A stretch of 64,000 bases of DNA from the NCBI RefSeq assembly GCF_016887565.1, contig NZ_CP069396.1, positions 12,320,001 through 12,384,000 on the forward strand, given 5' to 3'. The notes beneath the pieces are model-generated. The model saw nothing but the letters and a program-made list of their open reading frames with translations. It ran no database searches and was not told the DNA's origin. The translations under genes and the position numbers were made by a program. Shown piece after piece: positions 1 to 8,702 of this stretch; the first letter of the stretch is position 1; every line of letters starts with the position of its first letter. The stretch is from Archangium violaceum (GTDB lineage: Bacteria > Myxococcota > Myxococcia > Myxococcales > Myxococcaceae).

Positions 1-2655
1 GTCGGCACCGAAGAACACATGATCCCCGTTCCCGATGCGCACGTAGTCGGCGGGATTGCTGGAACGAGGCCCTGGGTTGATGTCCCCGATGGGGCGCGTC
101 CCCGCCTCGGTACCATCCGACATCCACAGCTCCAGGCCACTCACTCCATCCGAGGCGCTGAAGAGCACCACGCCCCGGTCCGCGATTCCCTGGAGGGTGA
201 AAACGTCGCCCATTCCGGTCGTGTAGCCCTCGCGAATCTGCTTCACCCTGCGCGTCCCCTCGAGAGTCCCATCGGAGCGCCACAGCTCGGTGCCATCATC
301 GAAGGTGTCGGCGCCGAAGTAGATGGCCCCGCCCACGGCCACCGCGGTGTAGGAGCTCCTGAACAGGTCCCGGGCGACCAGGGTCGCGTTCGCGGACGTC
401 CCGTCATACGTCCACAGCTCGAGCTTCGCGTTCTGGTTGGCGAAGAAGAAGAGCGTGCCATCGGCGACGACCGTCTCGTACACCGCGTCTCCCACCGCCC
501 CGGGCGCGGTGACGGCGATCTTCCGCTGCTGCCCCCGCTCGTCCACCTCCCAGAGCACCGCCCCCTCCGCGGGGACGTCGTTCCTGCCGCTGAAGACGAG
601 GCGCCCGTTGAGCTCCACCAGATGCCTGGGTTGGGAGTACGCCGGGCCCGGAATGATGTCCTTGATGACCGTGCCCTCGGTCGTCCCATCGGTCTGCCAC
701 AGCTCGTAGCCGTTCACGCCATCAATGGCGGCGAAGTAGACGGTGTCGCCCACGGTCACCAGGTACGAGGGCTCCGACGACGACTTGCCCGGGCGCACGT
801 CCTTCAAGAGCCGGGTGCCCTCGGGCGTCCCGTCACTCACCCACGGCTCCCATCCCTCGGCGGTGGTGATGGCGGTGAAGATGAGCTTGCCCCGGAGCTC
901 CACCCCGAGCGGCACGAACGTGTTGTAGGTGTGGAGGTTGATGTCCTTGACGAGCCAGGTGCCCTCCGGCGTCCCATTCGTCCGCCAGAGCTGGGAGGTG
1001 GAGGTGGTGGTGGACACCTTGAAGAACACCGCGTCTCCCACGCGCACACTCCACCGGTCGATGCTCTGGAAGCCATCGCGCACCAGGCGGGTGCCCGCAT
1101 CCGTTCCATCGCTCACCCACAGCGCCCGGCCCGTGTCGCTCCTGGCCGAGAAGAGGAACCTGCCCCCGCCCAGCTCCATCACGGCCCGGGGGGTACCGCC
1201 ATGCAGCCCCACGTCGAGGTCGCCCAGCGGCACGGTGCCTCCGGGGGTTCCATCCGTCATCCACGGCTCGAGGCCGTGCGAGCCATCATCCGCCCCGAAG
1301 AAGAGGGTGCTTCCCGCGGCGCCGAAGGAGCGCATGTACCCCATGAACCCCTCGCTCCAGGAGCCCCTGAGGAAGCCCAGCCGGGTCGTCCCGTCCGCGG
1401 TCCCATCGCTCGTCCACAGTTGGTTGCCAGAGAGGAAGTACACGCGGGGGCCGGCCACGGCGAGGGGGCCGGACACGGAGCCGAGCGTCGGCTGGAGGTC
1501 CCGGAGTCGCACGGTGCCCTCGTCCGTCCCATCGCTCTTCCACAGCTCGTTGGCGGCGAGGAAGAAGAGGACGCCGCCGGCGTCGCGCGGGTTGGACGGA
1601 TTGGAGGACCCGTTACCGGGAATGAGGTCCTTCACCCGCAGGGTGCCCTGGGGTGTCCCGTCCGTCTTCCACAGCTCGCGCCCGGCCGCGGTGTCCCAGG
1701 CGGCGAAGAAGAGCGTGTTGCCCACGCCCACCAGCCCCGCGACATCCGAGACCGCGAGGCCCGGCGGCACGTTCGTGAGGCGCACGGTGCCCGTGTCCGT
1801 CCCATCGCTCTTCCACAGCTCGCGCACGAAGGTCGCGCTCGTGACGGTGAAGTAGAGCGTGTCCCCCACCGCCACCAGCTCGTCGAAAGAGGTGCTCGCG
1901 GTCCCCGGAGTGACGTCCTTCACCAACACGGTGCCCGCTTCCGTCCCGTCGCTCTTCCACAGCTCGCGCCCGGTCAGTCCGTCGTCCACGGTGAAGTAGA
2001 GCACCCCGTTCACGTTGCGCAGCTTCTCGGGAGCGCGCCCACCCCACGGGTTGGAGGGCGTCACGAGCCGGGTGCCCTCGGGCGTCCCGTCCGTCTTCCA
2101 CAGTTGGAAGCCACCCGCGTCGGCGACCCCGGGGAAGAAGAGCGTGCCGCCGACGGCCTCCAACTCCGAGATGTAGATGAAACCGTACGGGCTACCACTG
2201 GGGATGGAACGGGTGCCCTCGGGCGTCCCATCGCTGCGCCAGAGCTTGTTGGAGGGCGAGTTGTCGTCCGCGATGAAGTAGAGCACCCCGTTCACGTCCG
2301 CGAAGTCGCGGGGGGTGGACTCCGACGAGCCGGTCCGGATGTCCTGGACGAGCCGGGCGCTCCCGGGCGTCCCGTCGCTGGCCCACAGCTCACGCCCGTG
2401 CAGGGAGTCCGTCGCGGTGAAGAAGAGGGTGTTGCCCACCTGGATGAAGTCCCGAGGGTCGCTCCCCACGGACGACGGGGCGGGGGTGGGCCGCAGGTCC
2501 TTCACCAGCTCGGGCGTGCTCGGGGTGAGCGCGCTCCGTTGCTGGCCGGGCGCCCGCGGGGCGGCCTCGGGGGCCCGGGGGTTCGAGTCCGCACAACCCC
2601 CCATCGCCGCCAGCCCCAGGGCCAGGCAGCTCACTGCTCCTCGAATGCGTCTCAT
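1..2655 (-). CDS. ELWxxDGT-repeat lipoprotein, 3' end beyond the window
   Basis: The reading frame is open from an ATG at 2655 to the left edge (885 codons, no stop), so the C-terminus is missing. The N-terminus (MRRIRGAVSCLALG, then a Cys near residue 21) is a lipoprotein signal peptide with a lipobox ending GGC. The remainder is a chain of about 16 visible repeats of 45-60 residues, each with a core such as RELWKSDGTDTGTV followed by a stretch of the type LFFxADDG. These repeats are known from large surface or secreted proteins of myxobacteria and are thought to form beta-propeller-like blades; no enzymatic function is established. It is a close paralogue of the gene at 2797-4239 and is transcribed in the same direction. 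I infer a cell-surface lipoprotein. The family call is firm; the biological role is unknown. Confidence 0.85.
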   Translation of the reverse strand, partial: MRRIRGAVSCLALGLAAMGGCADSNPRAPEAAPRAPGQQRSALTPSTPELVKDLRPTPAPSSVGSDPRDFIQVGNTLFFTATDSLHGRELWASDGTPGSARLVQDIRTGSSESTPRDFADVNGVLYFIADDNSPSNKLWRSDGTPEGTRSIPSGSPYGFIYISELEAVGGTLFFPGVADAGGFQLWKTDGTPEGTRLVTPSNPWGGRAPEKLRNVNGVLYFTVDDGLTGRELWKSDGTEAGTVLVKDVTPGTASTSFDELVAVGDTLYFTVTSATFVRELWKSDGTDTGTVRLTNVPPGLAVSDVAGLVGVGNTLFFAAWDTAAGRELWKTDGTPQGTLRVKDLIPGNGSSNPSNPRDAGGVLFFLAANELWKSDGTDEGTVRLRDLQPTLGSVSGPLAVAGPRVYFLSGNQLWTSDGTADGTTRLGFLRGSWSEGFMGYMRSFGAAGSTLFFGADDGSHGLEPWMTDGTPGGTVPLGDLDVGLHGGTPRAVMELGGGRFLFSARSDTGRALWVSDGTDAGTRLVRDGFQSIDRWSVRVGDAVFFKVSTTTSTSQLWRTNGTPEGTWLVKDINLHTYNTFVPLGVELRGKLIFTAITTAEGWEPWVSDGTPEGTRLLKDVRPGKSSSEPSYLVTVGDTVYFAAIDGVNGYELWQTDGTTEGTVIKDIIPGPAYSQPRHLVELNGRLVFSGRNDVPAEGAVLWEVDERGQQRKIAVTAPGAVGDAVYETVVADGTLFFFANQNAKLELWTYDGTSANATLVARDLFRSSYTAVAVGGAIYFGADTFDDGTELWRSDGTLEGTRRVKQIREGYTTGMGDVFTLQGIADRGVVLFSASDGVSGLELWMSDGTEAGTRPIGDINPGPRSSNPADYVRIGNGDHVFFGAD

Positions 2656-2796
2656 CTGTCCGGGTTCCCCGGGCGGACGGCATCCCCTTCTGAGAGCGCG
2701 TCGCCGGGTCCTTCGAGAGAGCACAGTCGGTGAGAGCGGTCCGGACTGTCAACGTCATCCCAGGCATCGAGAGCCCGGACCGCGAGCGAAGCCCGC
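2656..2796 (-). promoter_or_regulatory. Leader and probable promoter region of the ELWxxDGT gene, duplicated upstream of its paralogue
   Basis: This spacer resembles the region upstream of the second paralogue (4240-4345). Both carry on the minus strand a TTGACA/TTGACG hexamer (2752-2747 and 4343-4338) about 95-105 bases before the start codon, then a similarly ordered GC-rich leader. The hexamer matches a sigma70 -35 element, but I see no convincing -10 element, so the promoter assignment is weak. The similarity itself is visible and shows that the duplication included the 5' region. Confidence 0.35.
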
Positions 2797-4239
2797 TCAG
2801 CGGAGCGTCATCCCCGACGTTACGTCCCAGAAGGGCACGGTGCCCTCGGGCGTCCCATCCGTCGTCCACGGCTCCAGTCCGGTTCCGTCGTCCGCATGGA
2901 AGAAGAAGGTGTCACCGATGGAGACGGACATGCCCGGCACGCCAGAAATCCCCAGGCCCTCCTGGAAGGACCGCAGCGGCACCGTGCCTTGCGCCGTCCC
3001 GTCCGTCCGCCACAACTGCGCCTGCGAGGACCAGAGCTGGGACACACCGAAGTACACCCAGGGAGCACCGCCCCCCACCATGAAGCACTCGGAACCCTCC
3101 GATCCTCCCGGGAAGTCCGTGATGCGCACGGTCCCCTCGGCAGTCCCGTCACTCTTCCACAGCTCGCGCCCGGTCTCGTAGCTCCACGCGGTGAAGTAGA
3201 GGGTGCCGTTGACGACCCGCAGACCTCGCGGCTCGGACCAGCCCGTGGGGTAGATGTCCGTCACCATCCCGGTGCCCTCGGCCGTCCCATCGCTCTTCCA
3301 CAGCTCGACGCCGGGCCCGCCCGTATAGCTGGCGAAGAAGAGCGTGTCGCCCATGGCCGTCATCTGGAAGGAGTCTTCGGACCAGGGGAAGGGGTTGCGC
3401 AAGACGTCCGTGACATGCACGGTGCCCTCGGGTGTCCCATCCGTCTTCCAAAGGGCGCGCGTGGAGCTGTCCGCGCCGTTGGTGAGGAAGTAGAGCAACC
3501 CGCCAACGGCCGCCTTGTCGTAGATGGGGCTGTCCAGGTACTCGGAGATGCGCTTCACCGGCACGGTGCCCTCGGGCGTCCCGTCGCTCTTCCACAGCGC
3601 GCGCCCCCCCTCGCCATCGTTCGCGATGAAGAAGAGCGTCCCGTTCACGGCATCCACCATCTGGATGTCGGCGATGTCCCAAGGGAGGATGTCCTTCACC
3701 AGCACGGTGCCTTCGGCCGTCCCGTCGCTCTTCCACAACTCGAAGTCGTTGAAGCTGTCGGTACTCGCGGAGAGGAAGAGCGTCCCCCCAGCGGATACGA
3801 ACTCCTTCACATTGAAGCCCGTGGAGGGTGCCGTGCTCGCGGAATAGAGGGGCCAGGTCCCCCCGGCCGTCCCATCGCTGCGCCAGAGTTGGGAGCTCGT
3901 GTAGTAGCCATTGCCGAGGACGAAGAACAGAACCCCGTTCGCCGCCGTGAGCTTCTGGGGGAAGTCGCCCTCGCTGCCAGCAACCAGGTCCCGGACGAGC
4001 CGGGTGCCCCCGGCCGTCCCATCGCTCACCCACAGCTCGCGCCCATGGAGGGAGTCCTCCGCGGTGAAGAAGAGCTTGTCGCCCGTCCAGGTGAACTCCC
4101 GCGGGAAGCTGCCCCCCTCCCCCGCCAACCGCCCCTCGTGGCGCGCGCTCCGCTCCTCGCGAGCCTGACCCGAGTCCCCGCAGCCCACCGCCGCCAGCCC
4201 CAGGGCCAGGCAGCCCACTGCGCCTCGAACGAGTCTCAT
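2797..4239 (-). CDS. ELWxxDGT-repeat lipoprotein (complete paralogue)
   Basis: 480 residues from an ATG at 4239. An upstream in-frame ATG at 4305 would put 22 extra residues before the signal peptide and is less likely. The N-terminus MRLVRGAVGCLALGLAAVGC is a lipoprotein signal with lipobox AVGC. Nine repeats follow, each with a core like RELWVSDGTAGGTRLVRD or ALWKSDGTPEGTV and spaced 45-55 residues apart. The protein stops about ten residues after the last one, so it is much shorter than its neighbour. Signal peptide and leader DNA closely match those of the gene at 1-2655, which points to tandem duplication followed by a change in repeat number. It is probably anchored in the outer membrane. 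No catalytic motif is visible and the function is unknown. Confidence 0.85.
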   Translation of the reverse strand: MRLVRGAVGCLALGLAAVGCGDSGQAREERSARHEGRLAGEGGSFPREFTWTGDKLFFTAEDSLHGRELWVSDGTAGGTRLVRDLVAGSEGDFPQKLTAANGVLFFVLGNGYYTSSQLWRSDGTAGGTWPLYSASTAPSTGFNVKEFVSAGGTLFLSASTDSFNDFELWKSDGTAEGTVLVKDILPWDIADIQMVDAVNGTLFFIANDGEGGRALWKSDGTPEGTVPVKRISEYLDSPIYDKAAVGGLLYFLTNGADSSTRALWKTDGTPEGTVHVTDVLRNPFPWSEDSFQMTAMGDTLFFASYTGGPGVELWKSDGTAEGTGMVTDIYPTGWSEPRGLRVVNGTLYFTAWSYETGRELWKSDGTAEGTVRITDFPGGSEGSECFMVGGGAPWVYFGVSQLWSSQAQLWRTDGTAQGTVPLRSFQEGLGISGVPGMSVSIGDTFFFHADDGTGLEPWTTDGTPEGTVPFWDVTSGMTLR

Positions 4240-4416
4240 CTGTCTCGATTTCCCCGGGCGCCGGATGGCCTCCCCCTTTGGAAGCGCACCGCTTCCGGGT
4301 CCCACGGGGCTCGCACCGTGCGTGAACAGGGTTGGACCGTCAACGTTTTCGCGCTTGGGCTACGTGCAGGCACCGACTGAGGTAGAAACTCCCCGGACCG
4401 CGCCCTGGAAGCGTGC

Positions 4417-4432
4417 TTGATTCGTGAATCAA
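4417..4432. promoter_or_regulatory. Perfect 16-nt palindrome, candidate repressor operator for the Fe-S oxidoreductase gene
   Basis: TTGATTCGTGAATCAA consists of two 7-nt arms around a GT centre. It lies 89 bases upstream of the ATG at 4521, in the 281-bp region between divergently transcribed genes (4240-4520). It is much richer in A+T than its surroundings and is followed by an AT-rich stretch that could hold a promoter. The size and symmetry fit operators of TetR/FadR-type regulators of fatty-acid or amino-acid catabolism. No regulator is encoded nearby, so this is inferred from symmetry and position alone. Nothing else is recognisable in this spacer. Confidence 0.45.
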
Positions 4433-4520
4433 CCTTGTTAGGGTTGCAGCATTACAGCATTGCCGCAGCGCGGCATCCGGCCCCGGCCGCGCGGGCCTTC
4501 GCGAGGTTCACCGAACCGCC

Positions 4521-6719
4521 ATGAGTCCCATCATCACAGGCCTCCTCCTCACCATCGGACTCTCCATCTTCGCCATCACCATGGGAGGGCGCATCGGCGC
4601 CCTGCTGGCGATGAAGAAGGAGAACCGGCTGGACAACATCCCCCAGCGCGTCTCGACGCTCCTGCGCTTCGGCCTCGGGCAGAAGCGCATGGTGGACCCG
4701 GAGGAGTTCACGCCGGGACTGATGCACGTGCTCATCTTCGCGGCGTTCATGGTGCTGGCGCTGCGCACCATCATGATGTTCGCGATGGGCTTCTCCGAGA
4801 CGGCGCTCTCGGTGCTCACAGACCTGACGGACCCGTTCTGGGCGGACAAGCAGGCGCTGCTCACGGTGTACCGGGTGTACCTGCTGGCCAAGGACGTGGT
4901 GGCGGTGGGGGCGCTGCTGGGCGTGCTCTACTTCGCCTACCTGCGAGCCAGCGTGAAGCCGGACCGCATGAGCCCCTCGTGGGAGGCCTACCTCATCCTG
5001 GGCTTCATCGGCGGGCTGATGGTGACCGAGTTCATGTTCGGCGGCAGCCACATGGTGCCCCGCGAGCAGACGATGCCGCTGGCCACGGGCAACTTCGTGT
5101 GGTGGGAGCCGGCCACCAGCGTGATGGGCATGGCGATGAAGCCGCTCGGCTACACGGTGGCCCACGTGCTGGGCGCGGCGGGCTTCTGGATCCACCTGAC
5201 CATCATCCTGGCGTTCCTCAACTTCCTGCCGTGGGGCAAGCACTTCCACGTGATTACGGGCCTGTTCAACGTCTTCTTCCTGCGCATCTCGCCGGAGCAG
5301 CGCAACACGCAGAGCTCGAAGCTGCCCACGCCGAACCTGGAGAAGGAGGAGTTCGGCACCGCGACGGTGAGGGACCTGACGTGGAAGCAGGGCCTGGACC
5401 TGTACTCATGCACCGAGTGCGGCCGTTGCCAGACGCACTGCCCCACGTACATCACGGGCAAGCCGCTCACGCACAAGGGCGTGAACCAGGACCTGAAGCA
5501 CTGGGTCTGGGAGAACCAGATGTGGGTGGAGGAGGGCCGAGGCCCGTCCGGCACCACCGAGCCGCTGCCGGAGATCATCGGCAGCGCGCTGAAGGCGGAG
5601 ACGGTGTGGGCCTGTACGAGCTGCGGCTGGTGCGAGACGGCCTGTCCGGTGTTCATCGAGAACGTGCCGCGGCTCATCGACATGCGGCGCTACCAGGTGC
5701 AGGTGAAGGCGGAGTTCCCGGCCGAAATCCAGCGCGTGTTCGAGGGCATGGAGCGCCAGGGCAACCCCTGGGGCCTGGGCCAGGACAAGCGCGACGACTG
5801 GGCGGCGGACCTCGCGCTGCCGACCTGGGGTGATGGCGGTGGCCCGTACGAGTACCTGTTCTTCGTGGGCTGCGCGGGCAGCTACGACGACAAGCAGAAG
5901 AAGGTGAGCCGGGCGCTGGTGAAGATCCTGCGCGAGGCGGGGGTGAGCTTCGCCACGCTGAGCAAGCAGGAGATGTGCAACGGGGACTCGGCGCGCCGGA
6001 TGGGCAACGAGTACCTGTACCAGACGCTGGCGAAGACGAACGTGGAGACGTGGAACTCGATGGGGGTGAAGGCGGTCATCACCCAGTGCCCGCACTGCTT
6101 CAACACCATCAAGAACGAGTACCCGGAGTTCGGAGGCGAGTACCGGGTCATCAACCACACGCAGCTCATCAATGACCTGCTGAAGGAGAAGCGCATCAAG
6201 CTCTCGCAGGTGATGAACGAGAAGCTGACGTACCACGACCCGTGCTACCTGGGCCGGCACAACGGGGTGTACGACGCGCCGCGCGAGGTGCTGAAGGCGA
6301 TTCCGGGGCTCGAGGTGGTGGAGATGCAGCGCAGCAAGCGAGAAGGCTTCTGCTGCGGCGCGGGTGGCGGGCGGATGTGGATGGAGGAGCACATCGGCAC
6401 GCGCATCAACCACAACCGGTTGAACGAGGCGGCGCTGACGCTCAAGCACGCGGAGGATCCGAACACGCCGTACCCGTCGGCGACGGACAAGCACAAGCCG
6501 GGCCTGGTGGGCGACTACAAGGAGCCGGGAGGCAAGGGCGTGGTGGCGGTGGCGTGTCCGTTCTGCTCGACGATGCTGAAGGACGCGGTGAACGACACGG
6601 GCCGCGAGGAGCTCATCAAGGTGAAGGACATCACCGAGCTGGTGGCGGACGCGATGGAAGTGAAGACGGGAGCGGGGACGGTGGCACCGAGCGTCGCGGT
6701 GAACGCCAAGCCCGAGTAA
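4521..6719 (+). CDS. EtfD/FadF-like membrane Fe-S oxidoreductase (CCG-domain heterodisulfide reductase-like)
   Basis: 732 residues. The first 260 hold several membrane helices in a NarI-like arrangement. Next come two ferredoxin-type cluster motifs, CTECGRCQTHCP near residue 296 and CTSCGWCETACP near residue 365. The C-terminal half has two CCG (heterodisulfide-reductase) modules: CPHCFNT with DPCYLGRHNG near 571 and GFCCGAGGG near 609, then ACPFCS near 678. This architecture is that of FadF and of EtfD (electron-transfer-flavoprotein membrane oxidoreductase), which pass electrons from acyl-CoA dehydrogenases via EtfAB to quinone. The expected role is therefore beta-oxidation electron transfer at the inner membrane. 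No etfAB genes are adjacent. It is a single-gene unit, divergent from the ELWxxDGT genes and behind the palindrome at 4417-4432. The family is secure; the electron donor is inferred. Confidence 0.88.
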   Translation: MSPIITGLLLTIGLSIFAITMGGRIGALLAMKKENRLDNIPQRVSTLLRFGLGQKRMVDPEEFTPGLMHVLIFAAFMVLALRTIMMFAMGFSETALSVLTDLTDPFWADKQALLTVYRVYLLAKDVVAVGALLGVLYFAYLRASVKPDRMSPSWEAYLILGFIGGLMVTEFMFGGSHMVPREQTMPLATGNFVWWEPATSVMGMAMKPLGYTVAHVLGAAGFWIHLTIILAFLNFLPWGKHFHVITGLFNVFFLRISPEQRNTQSSKLPTPNLEKEEFGTATVRDLTWKQGLDLYSCTECGRCQTHCPTYITGKPLTHKGVNQDLKHWVWENQMWVEEGRGPSGTTEPLPEIIGSALKAETVWACTSCGWCETACPVFIENVPRLIDMRRYQVQVKAEFPAEIQRVFEGMERQGNPWGLGQDKRDDWAADLALPTWGDGGGPYEYLFFVGCAGSYDDKQKKVSRALVKILREAGVSFATLSKQEMCNGDSARRMGNEYLYQTLAKTNVETWNSMGVKAVITQCPHCFNTIKNEYPEFGGEYRVINHTQLINDLLKEKRIKLSQVMNEKLTYHDPCYLGRHNGVYDAPREVLKAIPGLEVVEMQRSKREGFCCGAGGGRMWMEEHIGTRINHNRLNEAALTLKHAEDPNTPYPSATDKHKPGLVGDYKEPGGKGVVAVACPFCSTMLKDAVNDTGREELIKVKDITELVADAMEVKTGAGTVAPSVAVNAKPE

Positions 6720-6733
6720 GCCCGAGTCACATG

Positions 6734-6773
6734 AAAAAGGCCCGGAGACCCGCCGTCAGGGTCCCCGGGCCTT
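6734..6773 (-). terminator. Intrinsic terminator between convergent genes
   Basis: Read on the minus strand, a 15-bp stem (one G-U pair) with a 7-nt loop is followed by TTTTT. The arms are 6737-6751 and 6759-6773. It lies between the stop of the plus-strand oxidoreductase (6719) and the stop of the minus-strand PD40 lipoprotein (6790). The U-tract is on the minus strand, so it mainly ends the lipoprotein transcript, but the hairpin can form in both directions. Confidence 0.8.
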
Positions 6774-6789
6774 CGTCCATCCAGGAGGC

Positions 6790-7764
6790 CTACGGACCGC
6801 CGTAAGCGGGCTCGAGGGCCACGGGAACGACGAGCTGGAGGGCGCCGGAGCCGCGGACGGAGGTAGCGCTCACGCGGTAGACGTTGTCGTTGCCGCCGGC
6901 ATCGGAGAGGAAGGCGATCTCCGCGAGGCCGCGCCAGCTGGGATAGGTGTCCTCGGAGCCGAGCTTCTCGGTGACCTGGGTGACGTCATAGACCTGGGAC
7001 TGGGCATCGAGCTGGCCCACGAAGATGCGCGAGCCGCTGCTGGTGCTGGCGTCGAAGGCGACCTTGGTCCCATCGGGCGACACGGCGACGCGAGACATGA
7101 CGAGCTGAGCGCCCGCGTTGCCCAGACCCGGGGAGATGACGTTGGCGAGACCGGTCGTCAGATTCACCTGGACGAGGTCCCGGTACTGGTTGAGGGCGGA
7201 GCCGCGGGCGGCGATGACGCTCCTGCCATCCGCCATGAAGGAGGAGGGCCCGTAGAAGTAGCCGCTGTTGGTGAGCTGCTGGAAGACGCGGCCGTCGGTG
7301 CTCACGCGGGCCAGCAGGGAGTAGCCGCCCTTGTCCAGGGTGAAGACGATGTTCTGCCCGTCCGGGCTGAAGGTGGGGTAGCGGAAGTTGCCGCAGCCTG
7401 CGCAGTTGGTGTTGGTGCTGGAGAACACGGTGGAAGGCTGACCCGTGCCGGTGGTGGGGACGGTGCGCAGCTCGAAGGTGGAGCCCACCCGCTGAACGAA
7501 GGCCACCAGCCGGCCGTTGCGCGACACGGCGGGGAAGTAGGCTCCGCCCTGGGTGGTCAGCTGCAGCGGGAAGTTCGGGTCCCCGGCATCGTCCACCGCG
7601 TACAGGTTGCGGCCGCCGCTGCCATCGCGCACGAAGACGAACCCGCGGCTGAAGGCCGTACCGCCGCCGGCGCCACCACCCAGGTCGATGTCATCGAACG
7701 GCTCGCAGGCCGACAGTCCCACCGCCGCTACCGCCAGTCCCAGAATCCTCCACAACGACTTCAT
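6790..7764 (-). CDS. PD40/TolB-like beta-propeller lipoprotein
   Basis: 324 residues from the ATG at 7764. A longer in-frame start at 7851 would bury the signal peptide. The N-terminus MKSLWRILGLAVAAVGLSAC is a lipoprotein signal with lipobox LSAC, followed by a Gly-rich linker. The body carries WD40-like PD40 repeats seen as PAVSRNGRLVAF, PTFSPDGQNIVF and AVSPDGTKVAFD, as in the TolB C-terminal propeller. It lacks the TolB N-terminal domain and no tol or pal genes are nearby. I infer a periplasm-facing or surface propeller lipoprotein of unknown ligand. A strong terminator follows directly. The fold is well supported; the function is not known. Confidence 0.75.
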   Translation of the reverse strand: MKSLWRILGLAVAAVGLSACEPFDDIDLGGGAGGGTAFSRGFVFVRDGSGGRNLYAVDDAGDPNFPLQLTTQGGAYFPAVSRNGRLVAFVQRVGSTFELRTVPTTGTGQPSTVFSSTNTNCAGCGNFRYPTFSPDGQNIVFTLDKGGYSLLARVSTDGRVFQQLTNSGYFYGPSSFMADGRSVIAARGSALNQYRDLVQVNLTTGLANVISPGLGNAGAQLVMSRVAVSPDGTKVAFDASTSSGSRIFVGQLDAQSQVYDVTQVTEKLGSEDTYPSWRGLAEIAFLSDAGGNDNVYRVSATSVRGSGALQLVVPVALEPAYGGP

Positions 7765-7895
7765 ACGCTCGTGCTCCTGTCTCCGGCCCGGAAGAGGCAC
7801 CCCGGGTGTCCGGGGTCGCCGCGCATGGAGACGCCCCTGCGCGCGGGGCATTCAAGCACGAGTGGAGGGAGGGTGCGCGCCTGTGGCCGGCGCGC

Positions 7896-8429
7896 CTACC
7901 GGTTGAGCTTGTTCAGTTCATTGCGGCAGTTGTTGCACAGTGACTGTTGCTTGCGGTCACAGTCCTGCTGGGACTGGGCGAAGAACATGACGCACCGGGG
8001 GTCCTCGCAGTAGGAGAGCCCCAGCAGGTGCCCGGCCTGGTGGACGGCCTCCACCTGCAGGCGGCGCCGGAGCAGCTCGCCATCGGCGCCCTGGCGCAGC
8101 CGGGCCAGGCTCAGCACGGCGCTCTTGGACTCGCGGTCCGCCTCGCCCAGCACGAAGGGCGAGTCCGGCACGAAGAGGTCCACGTCCGTGACGCCCAGCA
8201 CCATGGAGTGCCCCGGCTCCAGCAGGGTCACCAGGCGGCGCATGATGGCGTTGCAGTGGTACTGGCCCCGGTCCTTGTTGAAGGCGTAGGTGGGCGTCGG
8301 CAGGGCGGTCTTGCTCACCACCGTGGCCAGGCCCAGCTGCAGCGAAATGGGCTCCTCCACTTCCCGGAGAAGCACCGGAGGCGGATGACCCACGGACACC
8401 AGAAGGAGCACCTTCTGCGGCTGCGTCAT
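7896..8429 (-). CDS. Archaemetzincin-like protein with altered active site
   Basis: 177 residues. The C-terminal half matches the archaemetzincin (peptidase M54) pattern: VHQAGHLLGLSYC, CEDPRCVM, then CNNC. In the family the core is HExxHxxGxxH followed by a structural zinc site built from four Cys. Here the structural Cys residues (C141, C146, C165, C168) and the Met-turn-like M148 are kept. The general-base Glu is replaced by Gln (H130-Q131) and the third zinc-ligand His by Tyr (Y140). A normal metallopeptidase mechanism is therefore unlikely. No signal peptide is seen, so it is probably cytoplasmic. A binding role or altered chemistry is possible. The homology is clear; the activity is unknown. 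Confidence 0.75.
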   Translation of the reverse strand: MTQPQKVLLLVSVGHPPPVLLREVEEPISLQLGLATVVSKTALPTPTYAFNKDRGQYHCNAIMRRLVTLLEPGHSMVLGVTDVDLFVPDSPFVLGEADRESKSAVLSLARLRQGADGELLRRRLQVEAVHQAGHLLGLSYCEDPRCVMFFAQSQQDCDRKQQSLCNNCRNELNKLNR

Positions 8430-8498
8430 GGGCCCACCGTCCTTAGTGCATCACGGGCGCGCAAGGGCTCGCGCCACCCGGCGAGAGAAGAAGAAGGG

Positions 8499-8572
8499 TG
8501 GCTGGGGCGCAAGGATTCGAACCTTGATAATCAGATTCAAAGTCTGACGTCCTGCCATTAGACGACGCCCCA
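8499..8572 (-). tRNA. tRNA-Gln (anticodon TTG)
   Basis: Read on the minus strand, the acceptor arms TGGGGCG and CGCCCCA pair over 7 bp. A D-arm follows, then the anticodon stem TCAGA/TCTGA around loop CTTTGAA (anticodon TTG), then T-stem CAAGG/CCTTG around TTCGAAT. The discriminator is G and the 3' CCA is encoded at 8501-8499. All cloverleaf parts are in normal order, which makes it a useful contrast with the rearranged genes at 47849-48149. Confidence 0.97.
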
Positions 8573-8702
8573 GCAAGGTCGCACGGCTACGGCTTGCTTC
8601 CAGAGTGTATGCCATCCAGCGGGGCACGGAAACATTTACGTACAGAGGTCGGCTGGTCGACAACGGGGAGAGCTGGCAGGTAGGTGTCCGCCGCCCTGCC
8701 CA

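Noticed and set aside
19-2733. A 904-codon plus-strand open frame opposite the ELWxxDGT gene
   Set aside because: It is the antisense of a repeat-rich high-GC gene; the minus-strand frame has a signal peptide and family repeats, while this one is low-complexity with no domain.
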